Origin: Symbiodinium natans
Lineage: Eukaryota > Sar > Dinophyceae > Suessiales > Symbiodiniaceae
Direction of reading: 5' to 3'
NCBI GenBank assembly: GCA_905221605.1
Contig: CAJNDS010002523.1
Span: 1,718,606-1,782,605 of the forward strand
Length of the DNA: 64,000 nucleotides
The notes under the pieces were generated by a model. The model made no database searches. It worked only from the letters and a program-made list of their open reading frames with translations, and was not told the origin of the DNA. Numbering within the stretch: the stretch's first letter is position 1; every line of letters begins with the position of its first letter. Shown here one piece after another: positions 44,996 to 55,277 of this stretch. The position numbers and the translations under genes were made by a program.

Positions 44996-45184
44996 TCATT
45001 TGTTCCAAGATCTTCTGGATTCCGGCGTTTGCGCTGTTGTTTGGAGATCTTCTTGAGATTTCCTACACGCGTAAAGATCTTCTAGGCTCTGGTGATCATC
45101 TAAGGAATCAGGTTGACAGCGCAGGCTCAGATCCAAAAAACAGGCATACGAGCTCAGGCGAAATCCTAGACCCTGAAATCTCAA
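44996..45184 (-). CDS. Candidate exon or exon pair, acidic helical segment
   Basis: 62-codon open frame whose core SLEDLYACRKSQEDLQTTAQ looks like a charged helix. Exact splice sites are not chosen. Confidence 0.4.
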   Translation of the reverse strand: MRFQGLGFRLSSYACFLDLSLRCQPDSLDDHQSLEDLYACRKSQEDLQTTAQTPESRRSWNK

Positions 45185-45537
45185 CTTCTAAACTAAAGTA
45201 GAGCTCAACTTCAGGCACGTAAGTAAACCCTCAACACATCAGTGCTCTAAACAAGTTCGGCATCGCAATGTCAACCCAGGAAGTGGCTGGGAGAGGATTC
45301 CCAAATGTTGGACTGGCAGAGTGCCAAACCAGAAATCACGAACTCAACAACTTCACGCATGCATGTCTGGGACTGAAAAGGCCAAGGTCTGGCGTGGCTT
45401 CCTCCCCCAAGCATACGCGCAACACGATCTACCCACGGTGGGAAGTTGTCCTCGCAGATCAAAATCAACCATTTGCCACACTGCACAACTGAACGCAACA
45501 GACATGACTGTTTCTCCCACAGGCCGCCTACGCCGAC

Positions 45538-45652
45538 CAGGTGAGTGGCGAGCAACTCGCTCGGATCGACTCGTAGCTGGAGATTGCTGATCAGCTCAAC
45601 AGTGGCAGTGGTGTAGTGCGCCTTGGTCCACCAAGATGGCTGCACAAAACTG
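45538..45652 (-). CDS. Candidate exon, well-formed protein segment
   Basis: 38 codons: SFVQPSWWTKAHYTTATVEL then ISNLQLRVDPSELLATHL. Acceptor TTCGCAG|C, donor CTG|GTCGGC. No telomere-type repeat nearby. Family unknown. Confidence 0.6.
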
Positions 45653-46146
45653 CTGCGAAGGAGCAGCAGTCATGACAAAGAATGTCCTCAGTTGAGCTCA
45701 ACCTGTCAAGAAAGCAGTTCTGTTGCTATCCGCCTCCAGAAAATCAGAAGCTAGTTGAAGCGCTCATGTCCGTACTGTCCTCCCGCGCCCCCCCCCCCCC
45801 CCCCCCTCCCCCTTCGCCCCTGCCCCCCGCTGTCACGGCTGTGGCAGCTCGGCCACGAACTCCGATTCGACAGCGCGGCTTGTGCGCTAACTCCAAGACG
45901 CATGACTCCCGACAGTGGCCTGCTGTCGCAACTGTCGCAGGTCAGCCTTCCTCGGATGCTTGATAGAGACACAAGCTTTCTTCAGAGAATCCCAGGATAA
46001 GTCTATAGCAAAAAACCTGCGAATGGGTCAGAAGGTTCAGAAATGAGATATGTGCAAGAGCTGTGGCACAGGCGTCGAAAAGAACATCGCACGGGCTGCA
46101 CGCCGAGAAAATTTCTCCACCCTAAACCCTGAACCCTAAACCCTCA

Positions 46147-46392
46147 CTACAATATTTGGTCATGTCTGCCGAGCTGCAGCGCAGCATTCTCCGCCTTGAG
46201 GTTGAGCTGCAGCTGAGCTTCCAGATCCTGCGCAGCGAGGGAAGTCTGCTGCGCTTGGCGCAGGTCGGCGTTCCTTAGTGGAGCTTGGGATGGCACCTGG
46301 GATTGCGCTTTGCTGGAATGACAGAGGACCCCGACGCTGGCCAAAATGATGAAATCAAAGAACACGCAGCATCGGCGGCGCTCTCCCTGCAA
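46147..46392 (-). CDS. Membrane-anchored coiled-coil segment (small ORF or exon)
   Basis: 81 codons. The N-terminal part has a basic stretch and a hydrophobic span (CCVFFDFIILASVGVL), then a Gln/Leu/Glu coiled coil (ADLRQAQQTSLAAQDLEAQL then QLNLKAENAALQL). The hydrophobic span suggests a signal anchor. Diverged copies of its 3' half follow at 46.5-47.0 kb. Confidence 0.55.
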   Translation of the reverse strand: MQGERRRCCVFFDFIILASVGVLCHSSKAQSQVPSQAPLRNADLRQAQQTSLAAQDLEAQLQLNLKAENAALQLGRHDQIL

Positions 46393-46397
46393 CCCTC

Positions 46398-47010
46398 ACG
46401 TCGAATCCTTTGGCTCATTTCGGGTGAGAAGCCGTCAAGTGGAAGAGTTTTTCCTGCTTACCACTTCGTTCAACTCTCAACCCTGAACCCTAAACCCTCA
46501 CTACAATGTTTGGTCATGTCTGCTGGGCTGCTCTGCCTGCAGCGCGGCGTTAGCCGCCTCAGATGCTTGCACCTGTGGCCCGAACACGCGCCGGGAGGAT
46601 GGCTCATTTCGGGCGAGAAGCCGTCAACTGGAAGGGTTTTTCCTGCTTGCCACTTCGTTCAACTCTCTGAACCCTAAACCCTCACTGCAATGTTTGGTCA
46701 TGTCTGCCGGGCTGCTCTTCGTGCAGTGCGGCGGTATCCGCCTTCAGGCGTAGCGTTCGCCCGACGTAGGCTTTCGCACCTGTGGCCCGAACACATGCGG
46801 GGAGGAGAAGACCGCTTTGAACAAGGGACCGTCATGTAAACACTACCGTCAACCCTGCGTACGGCTGCAGGCAAGCAGCTCAGCTTCCAGACTCTGCGCA
46901 GCAAGGGAAGGCAGCGTCGCTTGGCATTTCAAGCTGCGTACGGCTGCAGGGAAGCTCAGCTGCTCTGCACAGCGAGGGAAGGCAGCATCGCTTGGCGTTT
47001 CAAGCTTCGT
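46398..47010. repeat. Tandem-duplicated block of about 200 bases
   Basis: Units contain CCCTAAACCCTCACT(A/G)CAAT, TTTGGTCATGTCTGC, a GC-rich exon-like part and GGCTCATTTCGGGCGAGAAG. Copies start near 46130, 46480 and 46670; further partial exon copies (TCTGCGCAGCAAGGGAAGGC) lie at 46890-46990. Confidence 0.75.
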
Positions 47011-47039
47011 TTACCCCATTCGTTTGGTATTTTAGCGCG

Positions 47040-47400
47040 CTCACGGGTTCACTATTATTAATGATTGGTTTCCTAAAAAGACTGATGATGGCGGTGAGTT
47101 CACTTCTAGACCCACAAAATGAGTGTTATGGATAATATTTTATATCAGTGAAGTGAATAACATTCTGAGGGCAAAAAGAAGAAAAAAGGCGCTTAATAAA
47201 ATTTGCTTTCTAAAGTTTTGCATGGAAGTGAGTGAATAAAAGACCTTACAAGATTCATATTATTAATCTGCTCACTACGCTCATTCACTATGTTCATTTG
47301 CTTTCTAGACTAAAGGAGCTCCAGCAAGAGGATCAAATGAACGTAACCTGTGATGGGGCCGTTCGCATGACACAAAAGCACTATTAATAATCAAAACTCC
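47040..47400. other. AT-rich stretch without a gene
   Basis: Less GC-rich than its surroundings, no heptamer repeats, no open frame of note. Confidence 0.5.
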
Positions 47401-48001
47401 CTGTTGTGCGTGGGCTTAAGTTTCTTTTCGGGATAGCGGCAGGGCTCTCAAGGTTAAGGGTGGAAGTTAAGATGTCGCAGGAGGCTGGGAGTTTGGGCTC
47501 AGGGCGTTTAGAGTTTTTTGGGTGGATACTTCTTCTGCGTCAGGAGGGCCCCTTATCCTTACCACATTTCCACATGGAGCCAATGGCCGAGTGAGAAGAG
47601 CCGTATGCAACCCGCAGTCCCGGGGGATCAAATGTGGGGGCCTTGTTGCAGGGTTGCCAGGGCTTGGGGTCTAGGGTTCAGAGGTCGAGTTGCATGGTTT
47701 AAGGGCCACCGCCTGCAGGCGGCTGATCCGCAAAAAAACCAAACGCAAAAGCACGAAGCCAACTCCGGCCTGTCCCCCTTTCCCCTCTCTCCCATCACGT
47801 CATGACATCAGATTCCCTGTCGCAGTATCCCAGAAAACGTGCTCCTCCACTGCAACTGCGTCCCAGAGAGTACTCCAAGACCAGGCTCGGGAAGCCTCAC
47901 CGTGACCGCACTTCCGGCCACCTCCACCCCGCGAGGGGCATCACGCCCCCCCCCCCCCCGCCCTCAACAACTTGCATGCGACCCGCAGCCTCCCACGCTA
48001 G

Positions 48002-48142
48002 AAATTGAATTTCTCTCTGCATACATGGCTGTTGCCTCACAGACTTCTTCTAGACAGCTCCTGTCCCATCTAATAAATCGGTACCCGGACATAGAAGAAG
48101 AAAACAAGAGGCTCCGCGCGAAAGCCCGCATGTTTGAGCAAG
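48002..48142 (+). CDS. Plus-strand exon, coiled-coil segment
   Basis: 46 codons: QLLSHLINRYPDIEEENKRL then RAKARMFEQ. Acceptor CACGCTAG|A after a C-run, donor CAAG|GTTAAA. The charged heptad pattern makes the plus strand clear. Confidence 0.6.
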
Positions 48143-48320
48143 GTTAAAGAAGTGCCCCATGCCCCCACCCCCCATGCCGACCCCCCACCCCTTCCCGTGT
48201 CTGTGCTAAACTGCGGGTGCATGGAAGCTCGCGATCAGTGCGCCACGGCCAGCACAACCTTCATACACACCATACATCTTCGCAAGGCACGTAATCTGGT
48301 CCCCGCCATGTCCGAAAAAG

Positions 48321-48416
48321 CTCCTTCAGCACGAGAGCCACCTCTGGAATGCACAAGACAAGGTCGTAACGCAAGAAGGAGATCTCGATCTGCTGACGCG
48401 TGAGAGTGAGCACTAG
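48321..48416 (+). CDS. Plus-strand candidate last exon with stop
   Basis: LLQHESHLWNAQDKVVTQEG then DLDLLTRESEH and stop TAG 48414-48416; acceptor AAAAAG|C. It likely ends the gene of exon 48002-48142, although phase does not match directly, so an exon between them may be missing. Confidence 0.45.
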   Translation, partial: LLQHESHLWNAQDKVVTQEGDLDLLTRESEH

Positions 48417-48507
48417 CCTCTATCGGCTGCAAGGCAGTGTCACCAAGCTATGCCTTAGATTGTTACTCATGCTTGAATAGCAGGCTTCTTTGCTCAGTGC
48501 ATCTCAC

Positions 48508-48573
48508 GTTCCAGTCATAGCCCAGGTACTGCACCGATAGACGTGACCGTTTGCCGTCCGCGGCGCTTCGCAG
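48508..48573 (-). CDS. Minus-strand exon with canonical splice sites
   Basis: LRSAADGKRSRLSVQYLGYD then WN; acceptor TTTCCAG|C, donor AAC|GTGAGA. Convergent with the plus-strand gene just to the left. Confidence 0.5.
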
Positions 48574-48717
48574 CTGGAAATCACACTGGAGCTCGAAAGG
48601 GTTTTTGCGCAGCCCAGCCTCTCCTGCCATAGGACCATTCGTTTTGGAACACCTCCACGCCAATGTGGAAGGCTCCACCGAACCTCATTAAAACCAAAAG
48701 AAAGCATGGCGCCTGGG

Positions 48718-48800
48718 AGGGGCGGGGGGGGGGGGGGGAAGGTGTGGGGGGGGGGGGGGGGGGGGAAGGTGGGGGGGTAGGGGGGGCGTGGGGTGGGGGC
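48718..48800 (+). repeat. G-run tract
   Basis: About 80 bases almost purely G with AAGGTG interruptions; comparable to 44689-44780. Confidence 0.9.
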
Positions 48801-49106
48801 TGAGTGGACCCAGCAAGGAAAGACAGCAAACTAATGAAACCTGGGCTCCCTTTTCTAGGATTGGGTCAAGTAGTGAGGCAGAGCCACTGGCTCAATCAAA
48901 AGAGCATGACTGCTGCCTTTGGCAGCTCACAGCACGTCATTAACGGTGACCTCCGTCAGGTGGCGTTTGGCTGCTCCAAGCCCGAACCGCAAACCCGAAG
49001 CCCTACAACCCTGCACCCTAAACCCTCAACCCTACACCCTAGCCATAAACCCTATAGGCCCTAAATCTTGAACCTTGTGCGCTTCCTTCACGTCGAAACA
49101 CTCCAC

Positions 49107-49250
49107 CTCCCGGCCCTTTTGTGTATCTGTAGAAGATGGTGCATTTGGATGTCAGAGTGTAGGGTTTGGGCAGTGATGGCCTTCTGGCGTGGCAACTGAA
49201 TTCGAAGCTCCTTGAGCGTCTTCAGGGCTTGCAAACGCAGATGTTGAGGA
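49107..49250 (-). CDS. Candidate exon, basic amphipathic helix
   Basis: 47 codons: PQHLRLQALKTLKELRIQLP then RQKAITAQTLHSDIQMHHLL. Acceptor CTTAAG|T, donor GGGAG|GTGGAG. One of the longest and most protein-like exons. Confidence 0.6.
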
Positions 49251-50443
49251 CTTAAGGTCCCGTGCATCGGGCAGCAAAAACTCACAAACTCACAGAAGCC
49301 CTAAACCCAGCCCTAAACCCTAAACTCTACTAGCACGGTACATCACCTTAACTCAATGGCAGCGCAGCGTTTAACTCTAAGACATCTCTGCACGCAGCCT
49401 AGCATCTCTAAACAACGGGCCCCCCTTCAAGCGACAGAAATCTGTCTTAGCACGGCTTTGCCCAAAGACCCGAAACCCCAAAACCCCGAAATCCGCAAAC
49501 ACTGAAATTTGCAAACCCCTTAAGAGCCGAAACCCTCAACCCTACAAACCCCTGACAAAACCCCTGAACCCCGAAGCCCCTAAAGCCTGAAAGCCCCTAA
49601 ACACCCTAAACACCCTAAACCCTAAGCCCGCCCCAAACCCCCGAACAGTGGAACCCTGAACCAGAACATCCAGGGAACCGGAATAATCCTCTCCCCTAAT
49701 TTTAATTAAACCCCCTACTCCCTAATATGAAAAAAAACAACATACTATAACATAACTATAATGGGGGGTATTGAATATTAGGGAGTAGGGGGGGGGGTTA
49801 ATATTAGAGGGAGGGGATTATTATTGATGCGGGTGTGCCTTCAGCCCCTTCTCGAACCGCCTCAGCAAACATCTTCGTTTCCAGAAACCTGGGCGCGTGG
49901 CCAGGGTTGGGGTTTTAGGGTTTAGGATTTAGGATTTAGGATTTAGAGCTTTTGCGGGGGTTTATAGGGTTTTCGTGAGGGTTTGCCGAAACCCGGGCGC
50001 TTTAGGCGCTTGAGGGGCTTTAGGGTTGGGTTTTTTCGGGTGTAGGGTTTGGGGCTTTCGGGGCTTGAGGGGTGTTGTAAGGTTTTCTTGAGGGGTTTGA
50101 GGCTTTAGGGGGCTTTGGGGCTTCGGGTTTTGGAGGTGTTTGGGCATTCCAATTAGGACTTGGCATTCAAGTTTTAGGGGGTTTTGTAGGGTTCAGTGTT
50201 CAGGGTTGGGGGGGGGAGGCTTGCAGCCCCGACCCCCGAAACCCTAAATCTGACCCCAACTATGATGACTTGGGCGGCCTGGCTAGGGCGCACCATGGCG
50301 CACCATGGCGCACCTCTTATGCTAAGGCATTAGGGTTTAGGGTTTAGGGATTAGGCCAGAACCCCCACACCCCCAAAATCCGAAACCCCAGACTCTCCCA
50401 ACCCTAAAGCCCTAAAACCCTACATTCCCTGAAGCCCTCAAAC

Positions 50444-50576
50444 CCGAGACAGGCACGGGACGAAGTGGTCGAATTCTAAGTTGAGACTTGATGGTGTCCG
50501 AGCATTGCGGAGGGAGGGAAGACAAAGAACAGGTGGGGGCATGTAGATCTCGAAGACTTCGGTCCGTTCAGCCACG
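50444..50576 (-). CDS. Candidate exon, 44 codons
   Basis: VAERTEVFEIYMPPPVLCLP then SLRNARTPSSLNLEFDHFVP. Acceptor TCAAAG|C, donor CGG|GTTTGAGGG. Clearly protein-like, family unknown. Confidence 0.6.
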
Positions 50577-50636
50577 CTTTGAAAGCCCCGCCACCCTAAA
50601 CCCTAAACCCTAAACCCCAAACTCTAAACCCTAAGC

Positions 50637-50697
50637 CGTGGCCAGGAAGTTCAGCTACCCTCCCTTGACGCGCTCTGGACAAGCGAACTGTCTCAGC
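50637..50697 (-). CDS. Candidate exon with GC donor
   Basis: AETVRLSRARQGRVAELPGH; acceptor TCTCAG|G, donor CACG|GCTTAGGG. Confidence 0.45.
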
Positions 50698-51245
50698 CTG
50701 AGAGACAAGCTTGTTACAAACCCTAAACACTAAACCTTACCCTAAACCCTAAACCCCAAACCCTAGACCCTAAACCCTAAACCCTAAATCCTAAACCCTA
50801 AACCCAAAGTTCCGATGAGCGCCATAGGGCAGCAGAGATCTGAAATCCCTACTCCTCGGTTCTTCTTGATCGGGACTACCATCAGCAAGCTTTAGGGGTT
50901 TTTAAACCCTAAACCCTAAACCCTAAACGCTAAACCCAAAACCCTGAAAGACTATGCTTCACCCGCGTCTCAGGCACCTTAACACACCAACCAGAAGGGG
51001 TTTCCGGTTCAGGATTTGGGGCTTTAGGCGGATGGGGACCACAAAAGCGGCCACAGGATTCAGGCTTGAAGGGTTCAGTGCTATACACCCTAAAACCACT
51101 ATAAACCCTATAAACCCTACAAACCCTTGAAAAAAACCCTATAAACCCTATAAACCCGACAAACCCTATAACCACTACATGTCTTCTAAACCCTATAAAC
51201 CCAGAACCCAAAACCCTACACCCTAAACCCTAAATTTAGTGAAAC

Positions 51246-51292
51246 GGTGAGGCAGCGGCGGCACATCGCCCTTCATCCAGATGGATGCGCAC
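51246..51292 (-). CDS. Short candidate exon
   Basis: VRIHLDEGRCAAAAS; acceptor CCGGAG|G, donor CC|GTTTCAC followed by TTTAGGG. Confidence 0.35.
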
Positions 51293-51760
51293 CTCCGGTG
51301 CTCAACCCTAAGCCAAAACCCTCATCCCCAAACTACTGTTTGCTTAAGAACGCCAAAGAAATAATGGTCCCTGTATTGCCCTTATGAGGAAGAATACTTC
51401 TCCTTTTTTTTTTTGGGGGGGGGGGGGGGGGTGTCTTAAGCAATTGGTAGTAAACCCTAAACCCTAAACCCTGAACCCTAAACCCTTGGCCCTAGGCCCT
51501 AAACTCTCCAGAACCACGGTTGCCAAGGGATTTGGGGTTTCAGCAGCTCGGGGACTGAACACCCCGTAAACCCGAAACCCTACACCCTGAAAGTTGGGGT
51601 TTGGCCCTCACATTCCCTTAGGGAGCTGGGTTTAGGGTTTAGGGTTTAGCGTTTAGGGGTTTAGGGTTTAGGGTTTAGGGTTTAGGGTTTAGGGTTTCAC
51701 CTCAGTGGTTCAAGGTAGAACCCCATGGATCTTCCCTGAATGGCTTGAGGAACCACCATT

Positions 51761-52044
51761 GCTAGCAGTCCTTAATAGGGATTCTAGGATCCCCCCTATC
51801 ATCCTCCCGGAGTTAGGGTTTTGGGTTTAGGGATTAGGGTTTAGGGTTTAGGGTCAAGGGCCCCTAGAACTATCCTTACAAGGAGGGGCCCCCTTACTAT
51901 ACTAACTGTAGTTCAGGGACTTATAACCTTATCTAGGATCCTTATAACCCAATTTAGGGTCTTTATAACTCTACTTATCACTAGGGGGCCCCTCCTTGTA
52001 TACTCCCATTTAAGGAGCTGTTCGTATAGAGGGGAACATCCCCA
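51761..52044. repeat. MITE family C copy interrupted by TTTAGGG and other sequence
   Basis: Left arm GCTAGCAGTCCTTAATAGGG, right arm TTTAAGGAGCTGTTCGTATA plus GGGGAACATCCCC. TTTAGGG repeats (about 51815-51855) and a further palindrome of CTAGGGGCC-type arms lie inside. Confidence 0.6.
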
Positions 52045-52594
52045 AGTCGGGACCTTCTTCTTCACTTCTTGGGTTCCTGAATTCGAACTAGGCACCTGAA
52101 CCCTCAAACCCCAAACCCTAAATAGCCTAAACCCTAAACTAATGTAGCGATGCTTATGGAATTGTGGTCACCAGCTTAGCCTAAACCCGTTCTGGGGTGA
52201 CCACCACGCGGTGTGAGGTCGCCTGCGACACGTAGAGCCTCTGGAAAGCGAGAGGGGTGGTCAAGGTTTGGGGTTGAAATGGTTCAGGGCGCTAAACCCC
52301 AAACCCTAAACCTTAAACCCTAAACCCTAAACCCTAAATGTGAGACCTTGAACCCTAAACCCTCAACCCTTAGGGTTTGGGGTTTAGCGTCTGCTGGGTC
52401 AACTCAGGGAGTTGTGTCTACTTAGGGTTTAGGGGTGCAGGGTTGGAGGATGTTCAGGGTTAGGGGTTTGGGGGTCGGAGTTTGGGGTCTAGGGCTCAAG
52501 GATATTCGGGGTGTTGGGGTATTAGGGATACGGGGCAGTAGGGACATTGTTGGATATTAGGGAAATTTGGGTGGTTATGACGGATTTGGTAAAC

Positions 52595-52681
52595 CGGCTT
52601 AGGACTTTCCAGGCTTTCGGATGCCACCTCACTCTTCACGACCTGCGTGGCCAGGTTTCCAGCGAGTTCACTGCATCTGCT
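52595..52681 (-). CDS. Exon of a coiled-coil protein, third of an in-phase chain
   Basis: SRCSELAGNLATQVVKSEVA then SESLESPKP; acceptor GCGAAG|A, donor CCG|GTTTACC. Joined in phase to the two exons upstream. Confidence 0.6.
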
Positions 52682-52789
52682 CTTCGCATCGTGAAACCCT
52701 AAACCCTAAACCCTAAACCCTAAACCCTAAACCCTAAACCCTAAACCCTAAACCCTAAACCCTAATCCCTAAACCCAAAAACCTAAAGC

Positions 52790-52844
52790 TGTTGCGACCC
52801 GACGCTCGGCCTCCTGTAGCTCGAACCGTGCATCCCTCGCCTTT
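52790..52844 (-). CDS. Exon of a coiled-coil protein, second of an in-phase chain
   Basis: KARDARFELQEAERRVAT, a charged helix; acceptor CTGCAG|A, GC donor ACA|GCTTTAGG. The first base completes the codon left by 53441-53546. Confidence 0.6.
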
Positions 52845-52898
52845 CTGCAGGTGGATCCCCATTGTCACATGGCTAGCCAAGGGAGACTTTCGCTTCAA

Positions 52899-53220
52899 CT
52901 TAGGGTTTAAGGTTTGGGGTTTAGGGTTTGGGGTTTGGGGTTTAGGGTTTGGGGTTTAGGGTTTAGGGTCTGGGGTTTAGGGTTTGGGGTTTGGGGTTTA
53001 GGCTTTGGGGTTTAGGGTTTGGGGTTTGGGGTTTAGGGTTTCGGGTTTAGGGTTTGGGGTTTGGGGTTTAGGGTTTGGGGTTTGGGGTTTAGGGTTTGGG
53101 GTTTAGGGTTTGGGGTGTGGGTTTTAGGGTTTCGGGTTTAGGGTTTGGGGTTTGGGGTTTAGGGTTTGGGGTTTAGGGTTTGGGGTTTGGGGTTTTGGGT
53201 TGAGGGTTTAGGGTTTGGGT
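52899..53220 (+). repeat. Mixed TTTAGGG/TTTGGGG array
   Basis: About 45 heptamers alternating TTTAGGG and TTTGGGG, sometimes as a regular 21-base higher-order unit. It fills most of the intron between exons 53441-53546 and 52790-52844. Confidence 0.95.
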
Positions 53221-53440
53221 TTTGACTGCCTCCGAGATTCGGGTCTCATGTTCAGTCACGGGACCCATATCCCCTCCCCCATGATGGGACCATGAACCTC
53301 TGCCCCGAACTTGCCTTTGACCCCCGGACACCTAGCTAACCCTAAACCCTAAACCCTAAACCCTAAACCCTAAACCCTAAACCCTAAACCCTAAACCCTA
53401 AACCCTAAACCCTAAACCCTAAACCCTAAACCCTAACTAC

Positions 53441-53546
53441 TTGGACGCAGCAGAGGATCCCGAAATCGTAAGGAACCCATGCCGTTCAGAAAGCAGAGGT
53501 CCTACGTATGCATCCCAGGCCTCATGGGAATGCCTCTTCTGAAAGT
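53441..53546 (-). CDS. Exon, first of an in-phase chain
   Basis: FQKRHSHEAWDAYVGPLLSE then RHGFLTISGSSAAS; acceptor CCCTAG|A, donor CAA|GTAGTTAGGG. With the two exons downstream it gives 82 codons without a stop. Confidence 0.65.
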
Positions 53547-53772
53547 CTAGGGTTTAGGGTTTAGGGTTTAGGGTTTAGGGTTTAGGGTTTAGGGCTTAGG
53601 GGATGCCTCTTCTGAAGAAGTAGCTGAATGGTAGGATGTAGAGTTTAGGGCTTAGGGTTGACAGGGTTTCGGGGAAAGAGGGGGTCAAGCTGTCACCGTC
53701 AGCTATCTCCCCTCCGACTCCCTGCCGCAAGAAACCGGGTCTAAACAACACCCCGCCCAGGCTCAAGGCCCC

Positions 53773-53870
53773 TTAGTTGTCCAGTACCTAGGGGTTTTAA
53801 AGGTTAACCTTTGGGATTATAAGGGGAATATATTAACCCAAAAAGGTTAAAGGTTACCTACTCTACTACA
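53773..53870. repeat. MITE family A copy
   Basis: Intact copy very similar to 18892-18993, without telomere-type insert. Confidence 0.8.
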
Positions 53871-54158
53871 AAGAGGCGCCCTAAACCCGGAAGAATCACA
53901 TGTCAACCCGGGAAAATCTCAACCCCCAGAGTCCCCTAAAGCCCCTAAAGCCCCTAAACTGCGCGAAGCCCTCTACCCGTAAAGCACTAAACCCCGAAAC
54001 CCCTACCCAGAAACCTACAACACTAAACCCCTAATGCCCTAACCCCTAAACCCCGCAACCCGAACTCTTAAACCCCTACCCTACTCCGAAAGCCCTAACC
54101 CCTAAAACCCGCAACCCTAAAACACTTTCGCCACAAACCTCAGCATAAAGCTGGGGGC

Positions 54159-54214
54159 CGAGGCAGGCGGTTCGTGCTGTCGAAGGCCAGCCCCTGTGGA
54201 GCCTCCAGAACATC
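54159..54214 (-). CDS. Candidate exon, NHL-like blade fragment
   Basis: DVLEAPQGLAFDSTNRLPR; PQGLAFDSTNRL matches the NHL repeat start (P-x-G-hydrophobic-A-hydrophobic-D). Acceptor CTCGAG|G, possible GC donor. Same strand as the other NHL exons. Confidence 0.45.
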
Positions 54215-55210
54215 CTCGAGGAGGTTCGAGATGTTCGAGGGTTCAGGGGTTTGGGTTGTTTTTTTACGGTTAGGGCTTGGGGTTTTTTTAGGGTTTAGGG
54301 TTTAGGGTTTAGGGTTTGTTAGGTTCAAGCCAGAGGTCTCGGGCGTAGGGGGGCAGGATTTTCACAAGAGTGCGCCAGGACGAAAGTTCGTCGCATCGGG
54401 CAGCTCTGCTCTAACATGTACTTGTAATCCCCCTTGCCCCCATAGATTCCTTCACGAAGGGCGGATTTGGGGCAAGGGCGTTTAAAAAAATCCCTCCGCG
54501 AGAAAAAAACAATATATGTTCAATACAGCGTAGCAACTCCTCCGCTGGCAAGGCCACGTAAAATGCACTTGTTTTGCACTCTGAGTCCTCTAAACCCTAA
54601 ACCCTAGACCCTCGACCCTAAACCCGAAACCCTAAAACCCTATGACTATGCTACTATTGGGCCATGCTTTAGGAACCCTAGAACCCTAAAACCTATAAGC
54701 CCTAAACCCTATAGACTACTCTTCAGGAACCCTTAAGGGGATCTACTTTGTTGGATCCTCCCAAGGGGTCTGCCCTAGTGCGACAACACTTCATCCTGCT
54801 CCGCGGGGGCCAGCTGAACTCAAAGCTTGGGGTCATATACCCTATGCTACCAGAATTGCTTTAAGGTAATCTGAGCCCTAAACCCTAAACCCTAAACCCT
54901 AAACCCTAAACCCTAAACCCTAAACCCTAAACCCTGAAACCTACTCCTAAAACCCTGAACCCTTTAGGGTTCACGTGGACCCCTCAGGCTGATTTATTCA
55001 GAGGGAGAGGGGGTGGGGCTGGCGACCATGGACCACGAGAGCCCTTCTTTAGGGGGGGGGGGGGGGGACCCTGGGTCTGCCCAAGCATTCCCTAAACCCT
55101 AAACCCTAAACCCTAAACCCTAAACCCTAAACCCTAAACTCCCTACAGGCGTGGCTGGCGGACGTAGGGATTAGGGATTATAGGGTTTAGGGTTTAGGGT
55201 TTAGGGCTCC

Positions 55211-55277
55211 CCCTCAAAGGTGGTCCAGCGTAGACATGGCCCGGATGTGGGGAAAGCAACATCGCTCCGTTCCTGCG
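55211..55277 (-). CDS. Candidate exon, possible blade fragment
   Basis: AGTERCCFPHIRAMSTLDHL after acceptor CCCCAG|C. The donor would be GA or undetermined. Weak on its own; kept for its place between NHL exons. Confidence 0.35.
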
